A DNA stretch of 7,648 bases. Source: Sphingomonadales bacterium. GTDB lineage: Bacteria; Pseudomonadota; Alphaproteobacteria; Sphingomonadales; Sphingomonadaceae. The translations under genes and the position numbers were made by a program. Location of the stretch: positions 1-7,648 of the forward strand of contig JAGXGT010000108.1 in assembly GCA_024636595.1 (NCBI GenBank), written 5' to 3'. The notes under the pieces are model-generated. The model was given only the letters and a program-made list of their open reading frames with translations, made no database searches and was not told where the DNA came from. This document shows positions 1 to 6,494 of the stretch, in pieces; positions within the stretch are counted from its first letter, which is position 1; every line of letters starts with the position of its first letter.

Positions 1-927
1 GTATTAATTTCTGGCCGCGGGTCCAACATGGCAGCGCTTGTCTACGCCGCCAAATCATCGGATTGCCCGTACGAAATCGTGCTCGTTGCGTCGAATGACC
101 CCGATGCGGCCGGCCTCACGCTGGCGCAAGCAGAGGGCCTGACGACTTTCGCCCGTCCGCACAATGGCCTGACACGCGAGGCGCATGACGCCATCATGCA
201 CGATGCCCTCGTCCAGTCCGGCACCGACTATGTTGTGCTCGCTGGCTATATGCGGATCTTGAGCGATGGTTTTGTCCGGAAATGGGCGGATCATATGCTA
301 AATATCCATCCCAGCCTGCTGCCCAAATACAAGGGTCTGGACACCTATCAGCGCGCCATCGATGCCGGCGACAGGGTTGCGGGATGCAGCGTCCATCTGG
401 TCACCGCAGAACTGGATGATGGCCCGGTGCTGGCGCAAACCGAAGTCGCGATCCTGCCCGATGACGATGCCGACCGTCTGGCAAGCCGGATTCTGATCGC
501 CGAACATCAGCTCTATCCTGCGACGCTGGCCAAATATGTCACCCGTGAGGCCGATCCGGACTGGATTTTGGCTCAGGTCCGCAAACGCGCTCTGGCGCTT
601 GAGGAAACCCATGAAAGGCCGAGCTTCGGCGCGCCTGGCTGGCGGGTAGGCAGCGAGGCGACGGGAAAATATTTCGCCTATTTCGCCCAGAGTCATCATG
701 GCGAAGCCAGTATCGCGCTACTCGTCAAGACCACCGGACTGGACGAACAGGCCGCGCTGATCGACGCTGATCCGGACCTTTATTACGCACCAAAATTTTA
801 CGGAAAATCCGGCTGGATCGCGATCCGTCTCGATCGCGGGGATACGGATTGGGAGCATATTGCGGAACGGCTGTACAGGAGCTGGTGCCAGGTCGCGCCA
901 AAACGCCTTACCAGGATCTCGAGATAG
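1..927 (+). CDS. purN: Phosphoribosylglycinamide formyltransferase fused to a C-terminal MmcQ/YjbR-like domain (5'-partial)
   Basis: PurN transfers a formyl group from 10-formyltetrahydrofolate to glycinamide ribonucleotide in cytoplasmic de novo purine synthesis. The reading frame is open from base 1 and starts with VLISGRGSN, the family's N-terminal phosphate-binding strand and loop, so only about five to eight codons are missing at the left edge. The ATG at 28 is internal. Counting from base 1, the catalytic residues are Asn101 and His103 in NIHPSLLP, His132 in CSVH, and Asp139 in ELDDGP; they correspond to E. coli Asn106, His108, His137 and Asp144. An ordinary PurN ends near residue 185. 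Here the frame continues without a break for about 115 more residues (about 189-303), with RALALEETHERPSFGAPGW, a K-Y-F-A-Y-F strand, ALIDADPDLYYAP and a final VAPKRL. That is the pattern of MmcQ/YjbR proteins, a CyaY-like DNA-binding fold of unclear function. No ATG or ribosome binding site at the junction suggests a separate second gene. The neighbour upstream, purM in many relatives, lies outside the window. Confidence 0.93.
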   Translation, partial: VLISGRGSNMAALVYAAKSSDCPYEIVLVASNDPDAAGLTLAQAEGLTTFARPHNGLTREAHDAIMHDALVQSGTDYVVLAGYMRILSDGFVRKWADHMLNIHPSLLPKYKGLDTYQRAIDAGDRVAGCSVHLVTAELDDGPVLAQTEVAILPDDDADRLASRILIAEHQLYPATLAKYVTREADPDWILAQVRKRALALEETHERPSFGAPGWRVGSEATGKYFAYFAQSHHGEASIALLVKTTGLDEQAALIDADPDLYYAPKFYGKSGWIAIRLDRGDTDWEHIAERLYRSWCQVAPKRLTRISR

Positions 928-994
928 CAGATCAATTTTAGAAAAAGGGTGCATCACGGGCCGGAAATCTTTGGACAACAAGGAGGAGGGAGAA

Positions 995-1060
995 ATGTTG
1001 CCCAAAAAAACATCTGCGACCCTGAATGGGGAAAGAAACTCCAACCCGCGATGCTTGTAA
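995..1060 (+). CDS. Candidate small ORF (21 aa) with a strong ribosome binding site; unrecognised
   Basis: An ATG at 995 is preceded by AAGGAGGAGG (980-989), a near-perfect Shine-Dalgarno core about five to seven bases before the start, clearly the best ribosome binding site in the window. The ORF has 21 codons and ends at TAA (1058-1060). The peptide begins MLPKKTSATLN and ends NPRCL; it is basic, has no membrane segment and no family I recognise. It lies 67 bases after the purN stop on the same strand, so purN read-through could express it, since no convincing terminator or promoter lies between. It may be a real small protein, a leader peptide without a remaining downstream gene, or the remnant of a longer deleted gene. 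Such a short ORF has no coding statistics to support it, so the call rests almost wholly on the ribosome binding site. Confidence 0.35.
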   Translation: MLPKKTSATLNGERNSNPRCL

Positions 1061-1078
1061 AGAGATAGACGCCCGCCA

Positions 1079-1110
1079 GCATAAAATCGATACGGCACTT
1101 GGACCGTATC
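1079..1110 (-). terminator. Probable rho-independent terminator of the LOV-HTH gene
   Basis: A perfect 7-bp inverted repeat, GATACGG (1089-1095) and CCGTATC (1104-1110), is separated by an 8-base loop. It begins 11 bases after the LOV-HTH stop codon. Read on the - strand, the stem is followed by GATTTTATG, a short interrupted U-run. Read on the + strand, it is followed by AACGCC with no U-run, so it suits termination of the leftward gene better than of purN. The weak U-tract limits confidence. Confidence 0.45.
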
Positions 1111-1120
1111 AACGCCAATC

Positions 1121-1777
1121 CTACATTCCCGCTTCAACCGCCAGCCGGACCATGTCCGCAGCGCTGGGCACATCGAGCCGTTTCATCAGGATCGACCGGT
1201 GCATCTTGATGGTCCGTTCGCTAAGACCCAATTCATGGGCAATCTGCTTGTTGAGCAAACCCTTGGCGATAAATTGCAATACTTCCCGCTGCCGCTTCGA
1301 CAGATCCTTCACAATCGCCACGGCCCGCATCCGGCGCGGTTTGGCCAGGCTGGGAGAATCGCCGTCGATTTCCACTTGCGAACCGAGGAAATATTCCAGT
1401 TCACCCTCTTCATCAAACAGCGGCGCGACCAGCACGGCGTTCTGGAAGGGCGTACCGTCCTTCTTGTAATTCAATATCTCGACCAGCACCGATTTTTGCT
1501 GCCGCACGCCGCGCCGAATTTCTTCGGTCAACCACGGCTCGGTCGCCTCGCCGGACAGAAAGCGGCAGTTTCGGCCAATAATGAAGTCGCGGTCATAACC
1601 GGTCAGCTCCTGAAAAGCGTCATTGACCGCGACAATCGGGTTGTCGGCCAGCCGTGGATTGCTAATTACCGAAGCGATCGGGCTTTTCTCGATCAACGCC
1701 ATAACGGACGCTTTTGGCAAATCCGATCTGGAGATCGCCACCTGGTCTTGCTCGCTGGGATTAGTATCGCGATCCAT
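1121..1777 (-). CDS. Blue-light-responsive LOV-HTH (LuxR-type) transcription factor, EL222-like
   Basis: This 218-residue protein has a flavin-binding LOV/PAS domain (about 25-137), a short linker helix (about 141-157) and a LuxR/GerE helix-turn-helix (about 158-218). The LOV signature GRNCRFL is intact, with Cys71 as the residue that forms the photo-adduct with FMN. The usual flavin contacts are present: Asn103 in ILNYKKDG, Asn113 in FQNA, and Gln134 in FLGSQ. The HTH carries LSKRQREVLQFIAKGL and GLSERTIKMHR. Length, order and long shared blocks (SPIASV, EPWLT, VLVEILNYKKDGTPF, VEAG) match Erythrobacter litoralis EL222. In that protein, blue light frees the HTH from the LOV domain, so it dimerises, binds DNA and activates transcription; I infer the same here. 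The start at 1777 is the first suitable ATG and keeps EL222-like length, although its ribosome binding site is weak. The gene converges on purN. It lies downstream of the RND operon on the same strand, 211 bases away. Its targets are unknown. Confidence 0.95.
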   Translation of the reverse strand: MDRDTNPSEQDQVAISRSDLPKASVMALIEKSPIASVISNPRLADNPIVAVNDAFQELTGYDRDFIIGRNCRFLSGEATEPWLTEEIRRGVRQQKSVLVEILNYKKDGTPFQNAVLVAPLFDEEGELEYFLGSQVEIDGDSPSLAKPRRMRAVAIVKDLSKRQREVLQFIAKGLLNKQIAHELGLSERTIKMHRSILMKRLDVPSAADMVRLAVEAGM

Positions 1778-1988
1778 GTTTTCAAGCTACCCGAGATGCA
1801 TGGCTAAAGGCAAGCGGTAGCGCAAAACATTGAGCTATCAGCTTATATTTCTGCTGACCGCTTGGGGTCTTTTCTCGCGGAATATCGAACCAAAGGACGG
1901 ATTACAGGCAGATTGCGGAATTTTGGCTCCGATTTTGCGGACGAAATAATGTCTGTCCCGAAAAAATCTGGTTGTCAGAATGGCCTGA
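1778..1988 (-). promoter_or_regulatory. Upstream region of the LOV-HTH gene with an 8-bp inverted repeat and a possible EL222-type site
   Basis: This 211-base gap separates the RND stop from the LOV-HTH start. A perfect inverted repeat, CAAGCGGT (1811-1818) and ACCGCTTG (1857-1864), encloses 38 bases that contain a second short pair, CAGC (1839-1842) and GCTG (1853-1856), and AGCT-ATC-AGCT (1833-1843). At 1801-1812 lies TGGCTAAAGGCA, which matches 10 of 12 positions of the EL222 site RGNCYWWRGNCY as I recall it from published selection work; both mismatches are at the outer edges. The best -10-like hexamer on the - strand is TATAAG (1847-1842), with no fitting -35, as might be expected for an activator-dependent promoter. 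No gene is apparent in the gap. Confidence 0.35.
1961..1979 (-). terminator. Weak terminator candidate after the RND permease gene
   Basis: On the - strand, ten bases beyond the permease stop codon, TCTG-ACAAC-CAGA forms a 4-bp stem that is followed immediately by six T residues. The U-run is good and the position is right, but the stem is very short. Termination may be partial, which would let the pump transcript continue into the LOV-HTH gene. Confidence 0.3.
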
Positions 1989-4900
1989 TTACGCGCCCTC
2001 GCCGACAGCTTTGCCTTGCCGCAGCTTTTTGAGCCGTCGGGTGACCGCAAGCGGACTGCTGGTTCCACGGGCCAGCAAATAATAGAATGCCGGAATGATG
2101 ATGAGCGTCAATATTGTCGAAATTGCTACTCCCCAGACGATAACGGTTCCAATGGCCTCTCGACTGGCCGCCCCGGCTCCTGTCGCCAGCATCAGTGGCA
2201 ACGCGCCTGCGACAGTAGCGATAGACGTCATTAACACCGGCCTGAAACGGCGTCTGGCGGACTCCAGTATCGCTTTTTCAAATTCCATGCCTTCATCGCG
2301 GAGCTGGTTGGCAAACTCGACGATCAATATCCCATTTTTCGCGGCAAGCCCGACCAGCATCACCAGTCCGATCTGGCTATATAAATTCAGAGTGCCGCCC
2401 ATCACCGTGAGACCCAACAGGCCGCCGCTGATCGCCAGCGGCACGCCCAATATGATGACCAGCGGACTGACAAAGCTCTCGAACTGGGCCGCGAGCACCA
2501 GATATACCAGTATGATTGTGAAGCCGAGCACCAGCCATATCGACCCGCCGGTTTGTCGCAGCGCGCGGCTTTGCCCTTCATAGCCTATGGCAACAACCTC
2601 GGGCAGCGTTGCCGCTTCATTGTCCAGGAAGGTGAGCGCTTCACCCAGCGAATAGCCTTCGCCAACCGTGCCCTCCAGCGTGATCGCTCGCAATTTGTTG
2701 AACCGGTTCATCTCGCCCGCTTCGGCCCGGGTCGTCAGCGTGACAAGGCCCGATAGCGGCACAAGATTATTGTCCCGCGCCCGGACATAGACATTGGCAA
2801 GATCTTCGGCCGTGACTCGGTCTTCCGGTTCCGCTTGCAGGATCACATCATATTCCTCGCCGCGATCAACATAGGTACCGGCGTTGCGAGAGCCCATCAT
2901 CGTCTCCAGCGTTCGGCCGATTTCCTGGACCGATACGCCCAGATCAGCAGCCCTCAGCGTGTCGACGTTGACCACCAGTTGCGGGCGCGTTTCCTTATAA
3001 TCGGATTCCAGAGTGGCGATGCCGGGATATTCCTCGGCTGCCACAAACAGCGCGTCGCGCGCGCGGGTGAGTTCTTCGTAGGTATCGCCCGCGATGACAA
3101 ATCGAATCGCCTCGCCGCCGCGCCCGCCAATCGTCGATCCGCCGGAAACAAATGCTCTGGCCGACGGATAGTCCTTGAATACCCCGTTCAACGCTGACAC
3201 CGTTTCCGCCGTCGTCATGTCGCGTTCGTCCCATGGCTTGAGGAACATGATCATCCGGCCCGAGGAGAAGTCCCCCGACGGCCCGAAAGATCCGGGTGCG
3301 CGAAACAGGACGCGCCTTAGCGGCCCGTCCTCTTCGGTAAAGGGTAGCGCCAGCTCTTCCAGATCGAACATGACCTTTACCAGCCGGTCCCAGCCCGCAC
3401 CCTCGGAAATCGACGCGCTGCCGAACATGAAGCCGGTATCTTCAGGCGGCGCGACTTCGCTCTGCAGCGTTTGCAGCGCAAAAACGGCGAAGAGCGCGGC
3501 AACTCCGAAGGCGGCCCCGCCAAGCAGAAACGGACGGCGAACCCAGCGGGACAATATGCTTTCATAGCCTGCGCTGGTTTGCCGGAATTTATCATCGACC
3601 AGACGGCTCAATTTCGTTTCAGCACCCCCCTTTTTCAGGATTTTGGAGCACATCACCGGAATCAGCGTGAGTGCAGTGAAAGTCGAAATTATGACAGCAA
3701 CAATCATTGTGATGGCCAGCTCGCGGAACAGCAAGCCCGTTTCGCCCGGCAGAAACATCACCGGTACAAACACCGCCACCACAACCGCCGTGGTTGCGAG
3801 CACGGCAAATCCCACCTGCCTGGCACCTTCAAAGGCGGCAACGAGACGTGTCTCGCCGCTTTCGATCCGGGAATAGATGTTTTCCAGCACGACAATCGCG
3901 TCATCAACAACCAGCCCGATTGCCATGACCAACGCCAGTAACGTCAGCAAGTTGATCGACAGGCCAAGCAGCCAGAGCACAAAAAATGTGCCGATTATGG
4001 AAATCGGAACGGTCACCGCAGGAATGATGGTGGCGCGGACCGACCCCAGAAACAGGTAGATGACGACAATCACCAACAGCGCAGCAAAAGCCAGCGTCTC
4101 CCAAACATTCTCGATCGCCTTGGCAATGAAAACGCTGCTGTCATAGCTCACCGCCAGTTGCACCCCGGGCGGCAGCAGCGGCGTGATTTCTGTGATCCGG
4201 TCCTTTATGTCATTCGCAACCTGAAGTTCGTTGGCACCGGATTGTCGGATGATACCCATGCCCACACCGGGCAAACCGTTTGACCGAAAATGCGCATAGA
4301 CATTTTCCGGGCCCTGTTCGACCCGGGCGAGATCGCCCAAACGCAACAGCGCCCCATCAGCCGTGCGGCGGATGACAAGCGCTTTGAAATCGTCCACATT
4401 GCCATAGGCTCTGGCAACGCGCACGGTGAGATTGAGATCCGAAGACTCAACCCGGCCAGCAGGCAGCTCGACATTTTCCCTTCGCAATATTTCTTCAATA
4501 TCATTGGGAGAGATCCCGGAAGCCGCCATTTTTTCGCGATCGAGCCACACACGGATCGCCGGTCGAGACGCACCGCTGGCCTGCACACGAGCGACGCCAT
4601 CAATCGACGAAAAGCGATCCGACAAGACCCGATCGGCATAGTCGGCCAGCCACAGGGAATCCTTGCCCTTGCCAGTGAGGTTCAACCACATGAACGGACG
4701 GGCGTCGGCATCCACCTTGTTGATTTCCGGCGGATCGGATTCTTCAGGCAGATTGTCGAGCGCACCAGAGACACGATCCCGCACGTCGTTCGCCGCCGCG
4801 TCGACGTCGCGGTCCGGCGAGAATTCGATGGTAATGTCCGATCGCCCGTCCCGGGACGACGAGCGGATCATTTCAATCCCCTCGACCCCGGCGACACGAT

Positions 4901-5105
4901 CCTCCAAGATCTGGGTAATACGCGATTCCACGACATTGGCAGCAGCGCCGGGATAGTTGACATCGACCGAAATGATCGGCGGCTCGATCGCCGGATATTG
5001 CCGCACCGGCAGATCGAGGAAAGCGACAATGCCGGCCAGCACCAATATCAGGCTGAGAACAACCGCGAAAACCGGCCGCTTTACCGAGACATCTGAAAGG
5101 ATCAT
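1989..5105 (-). CDS. RND (HAE-1 family, AcrB-like) multidrug efflux permease
   Basis: This 1038-residue inner-membrane protein should form the trimeric, proton-driven pump of a tripartite efflux complex that exports toxic or amphipathic compounds. It has the full RND plan: TM1 (about 11-30), a first large periplasmic porter/docking loop (about 31-335), TM2-TM6 (about 336-490), an amphipathic stretch and TM7 (about 525-545), a second periplasmic loop (about 546-852) and TM8-TM12 (about 853-1012). The proton relay is complete: Asp401 and Asp402 in GLVVDDAIVVLEN, Lys923 in GLAAKNGILIVEFAN, and Thr960 in RPVLMTSIATVAG. Length is normal for the family. The start codon overlaps the adaptor stop as ATGA, so translation is probably coupled. 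Substrate range cannot be read from sequence. A metal-exporting (CusA/CzcA) type is unlikely, because the N-terminus (MILSDVSVKRPVFAVV) and the relay context are of the HAE-1 type. No outer-membrane channel gene lies in the window, so a channel such as TolC must come from another locus. Confidence 0.95.
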   Translation of the reverse strand: MILSDVSVKRPVFAVVLSLILVLAGIVAFLDLPVRQYPAIEPPIISVDVNYPGAAANVVESRITQILEDRVAGVEGIEMIRSSSRDGRSDITIEFSPDRDVDAAANDVRDRVSGALDNLPEESDPPEINKVDADARPFMWLNLTGKGKDSLWLADYADRVLSDRFSSIDGVARVQASGASRPAIRVWLDREKMAASGISPNDIEEILRRENVELPAGRVESSDLNLTVRVARAYGNVDDFKALVIRRTADGALLRLGDLARVEQGPENVYAHFRSNGLPGVGMGIIRQSGANELQVANDIKDRITEITPLLPPGVQLAVSYDSSVFIAKAIENVWETLAFAALLVIVVIYLFLGSVRATIIPAVTVPISIIGTFFVLWLLGLSINLLTLLALVMAIGLVVDDAIVVLENIYSRIESGETRLVAAFEGARQVGFAVLATTAVVVAVFVPVMFLPGETGLLFRELAITMIVAVIISTFTALTLIPVMCSKILKKGGAETKLSRLVDDKFRQTSAGYESILSRWVRRPFLLGGAAFGVAALFAVFALQTLQSEVAPPEDTGFMFGSASISEGAGWDRLVKVMFDLEELALPFTEEDGPLRRVLFRAPGSFGPSGDFSSGRMIMFLKPWDERDMTTAETVSALNGVFKDYPSARAFVSGGSTIGGRGGEAIRFVIAGDTYEELTRARDALFVAAEEYPGIATLESDYKETRPQLVVNVDTLRAADLGVSVQEIGRTLETMMGSRNAGTYVDRGEEYDVILQAEPEDRVTAEDLANVYVRARDNNLVPLSGLVTLTTRAEAGEMNRFNKLRAITLEGTVGEGYSLGEALTFLDNEAATLPEVVAIGYEGQSRALRQTGGSIWLVLGFTIILVYLVLAAQFESFVSPLVIILGVPLAISGGLLGLTVMGGTLNLYSQIGLVMLVGLAAKNGILIVEFANQLRDEGMEFEKAILESARRRFRPVLMTSIATVAGALPLMLATGAGAASREAIGTVIVWGVAISTILTLIIIPAFYYLLARGTSSPLAVTRRLKKLRQGKAVGEGA

Positions 5106-6199
5106 GACCCGGACGATCCCTTTTCATCGCTCTTCTTCAAGGCATTGTCCGCAGATACTTCTTTGCTCTTCTTTCCCGGAAGCACCGCCTTCACCGGCGA
5201 ATCATCGCGCACTTTTACGGTGCCGTCGGCAACAATTTTTGCACCAAGCGAAATGCCGCTTTTCACTTCCACCATGCCCTTCGATCGCAGCCCGATATCG
5301 ATAGCGGTGCGCCGAGCGATGCCCTCTTTGTCGACCACGAAAACGAAATTCTGGTCACCCTGCGCAACCAAAGCCGTTTCAGGAACCGCGAGCCCGGTTC
5401 GGGTTTCCGAAACAATGCGCACGCTCATCAACATGCCCGGCCTCAACTTGCGGCCATCGTTCGGCAATTTTGCCCGCACCGTCAAACTGCGCGACAGCGG
5501 ATCAACCAACGGACTGATATTATCAATCGTCCCGAAAAAGCTCTGGTTGGGATAAGCCGCTGTTTTTGCCTCAATCACCTGGCCGGGTTTCAGCGCGCTG
5601 AGAAAATTCTCCGGCACGGTAAAGTCCAATTTGATCGCAGAAATATCGCTGATCGTGGCAATCGGACTGCCGGATGTCACCACGGTTCCGGGGGATACCG
5701 TCCGCAAGCTCAACACACCGTCAAACGGAGCGCGAATGACGCGATCGGAAATCCGGGACCGTATCGCATTGGCATCGGCCCGAGCCGTATCCCGCAAGGC
5801 GGTTTGCTGATCGACTGAAGAATTGGTCGCAAAACCCCGTTCCTGAAGTTCGGTCAAACGATCCAGTTGCTTGCCGGCTTCGCGCGCTCTTGCGACGACC
5901 GAGCTTAGATCAGCCGATTCTTCGCCGCTCGACAACCGGGCGATCACTGCACCGCGCCTGACCGTGGCACCATCTACATAGGCGATGCGCTCAATGCGTT
6001 CGGTGACGGGCGAGGTGATGACAGTTTGTTCATTGGCAAAAGCGGTCCCCACCGCTTCAATCTCGCTGACAAATTCCGCTTGCGTGACGGTTCCACCGAC
6101 AACGACCGGTGGATCACCCCTGCCCTCGTCCCTGTCTCCGCCGCCACAGGCAGACAAGGCGATCAACAATCCCAAGAGCCAGAAACTGCGAAGCGTCAT
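5102..6199 (-). CDS. RND efflux periplasmic adaptor (membrane fusion protein), lipoprotein
   Basis: This 365-residue adaptor links the RND permease to an outer-membrane channel. The N-terminus is a lipoprotein signal: positively charged start, hydrophobic LLGLLIAL, then lipobox LSAC with Cys18 as the lipidated residue, followed by a Gly-rich charged linker. The barrel-sandwich (lipoyl) halves are about 58-90 and 153-188, the second carrying IRAPFDGVLS. Between them is a short alpha-hairpin (about 91-152) with R114, L118 and T125 at the positions of the RxxxLxxxxxxS channel-contact motif, so Thr replaces the usual Ser. The beta-barrel and membrane-proximal parts follow, with DPLSRSLTVRAKLPN (233-247) and LRPGMLMSVRI (252-262). 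The last 25 residues are a Lys/Ser-rich, probably disordered tail of a kind adaptors often lack. The start has AAGGG eight bases upstream. The gene is first in a two-gene operon and overlaps the permease by four bases. Confidence 0.95.
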   Translation of the reverse strand: MTLRSFWLLGLLIALSACGGGDRDEGRGDPPVVVGGTVTQAEFVSEIEAVGTAFANEQTVITSPVTERIERIAYVDGATVRRGAVIARLSSGEESADLSSVVARAREAGKQLDRLTELQERGFATNSSVDQQTALRDTARADANAIRSRISDRVIRAPFDGVLSLRTVSPGTVVTSGSPIATISDISAIKLDFTVPENFLSALKPGQVIEAKTAAYPNQSFFGTIDNISPLVDPLSRSLTVRAKLPNDGRKLRPGMLMSVRIVSETRTGLAVPETALVAQGDQNFVFVVDKEGIARRTAIDIGLRSKGMVEVKSGISLGAKIVADGTVKVRDDSPVKAVLPGKKSKEVSADNALKKSDEKGSSGS

Positions 6200-6200
6200 T

Positions 6201-6222
6201 TGGGATACCCTTATCCATTAAA
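6201..6222 (-). promoter_or_regulatory. Possible hairpin presenting the adaptor ribosome binding site
   Basis: In the mRNA just before the adaptor start, GGATA-AGGG-TATCC (6216-6203) can form a 5-bp stem whose four-base loop is the core of the Shine-Dalgarno sequence. The adjacent arm TTATCCATTAAA (6211-6222) is repeated in inverted form at 6324-6335 with 11 of 12 matches. It could modulate translation of the adaptor, act as a DNA operator of the form GGATA-N4-TATCC, or be chance. The stem alone is weak. Confidence 0.3.
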
Positions 6223-6234
6223 AACACAGCTTTA

Positions 6235-6263
6235 CTTATGTCGGGCGAGGTCGCAACCGCCAA
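6235..6263 (-). promoter_or_regulatory. Candidate promoter of the RND efflux operon
   Basis: On the - strand, TTGGCG (6263-6258) and CATAAG (6240-6235) are separated by 17 bases, which is ideal spacing for a housekeeping sigma factor. The -35 shares TTG and the -10 shares ATAA with the consensus. Transcription would start near 6228, leaving a leader of about 30 bases that contains the AAGGG ribosome binding site and its hairpin. This is the best-spaced pair I found between the dehydrogenase stop and the adaptor start. Confidence 0.4.
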
Positions 6264-6323
6264 TAGAAACCTGCTATCGCTTACATGTTCGTAATCAACA
6301 GTGGGATACGTACCAAAGAACCA

Positions 6324-6335
6324 TTTATTGGATAA
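6324..6335. repeat. Distal arm of an 11/12 inverted repeat upstream of the efflux operon
   Basis: TTTATTGGATAA at 6324-6335 is, on the opposite strand, TTATCCAATAAA. It differs by one base from TTATCCATTAAA at 6211-6222. The arm centres are 113 bases apart and flank the candidate promoter. A nearby 8-base direct repeat, TGGGATAC, occurs at 6201-6208 and 6302-6309. The rest of 6200-6494 holds no gene I can support. Confidence 0.4.
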
Positions 6336-6458
6336 TCAAAACGGGGTCCGGTCGCGCCCACCCGCCTTCAGGAATTGGCCGCTACTATATTTGGTCTCAA
6401 AATGAGCGCGGTGGAGAACGGACAGCAAGCGGCCCCTTTGCTCGACATTAGCGTGCAA

Positions 6459-6481
6459 GCAAGCTGTCAAAATCAGCTCAC
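6459..6481 (-). other. Hairpin downstream of the dehydrogenase gene, possible terminator or mRNA end
   Basis: On the - strand, GTGAGCTG (6481-6474), a 7-base loop and CAGCTTGC (6466-6459) form an 8-bp stem that includes two G-U pairs as RNA. It starts 13 bases past the dehydrogenase stop. The sequence after it (TTGCACGCT) is not U-rich, so it is not a classical rho-independent terminator. It may protect a transcript 3' end. Confidence 0.3.
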
Positions 6482-6494
6482 GGCCAACGGAAAA

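Noticed and set aside
28..30. ATG at 28 as the start of purN
   Set aside because: The frame is open to base 1 and encodes the conserved VLISGRGSN strand and loop, so the true start lies outside the window.
915..939. GATCT/AGATC stem with AATTTTA after it at the end of purN, and the 10-bp palindrome ATCTCGAGAT over its stop
   Set aside because: The stem is 5 bp with few G/C pairs and a 9-base loop, and the T-run is short and interrupted. The palindrome overlaps the last codons and is explicable by chance, so I do not call a terminator.
1838..2068. Open frame of 76 codons on the - strand overlapping the end of the RND gene
   Set aside because: It begins inside the permease in another frame, has no ribosome binding site at its start and resembles no family. 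It is a shadow of the permease.
4290..5096. Long + strand open frame (268 codons) opposite the permease
   Set aside because: It is antisense to the conserved N-terminal third of the RND permease, its translation is Arg/Ile-rich with no recognisable domain, and the permease accounts for the codon structure.
6465..6470. Perfect TTGACA on the - strand upstream of the efflux operon
   Set aside because: The nearest -10-like hexamer, TAATGT, is only 14 bases away and no good hexamer sits at 16-18 bases. The position is also within the post-dehydrogenase hairpin.
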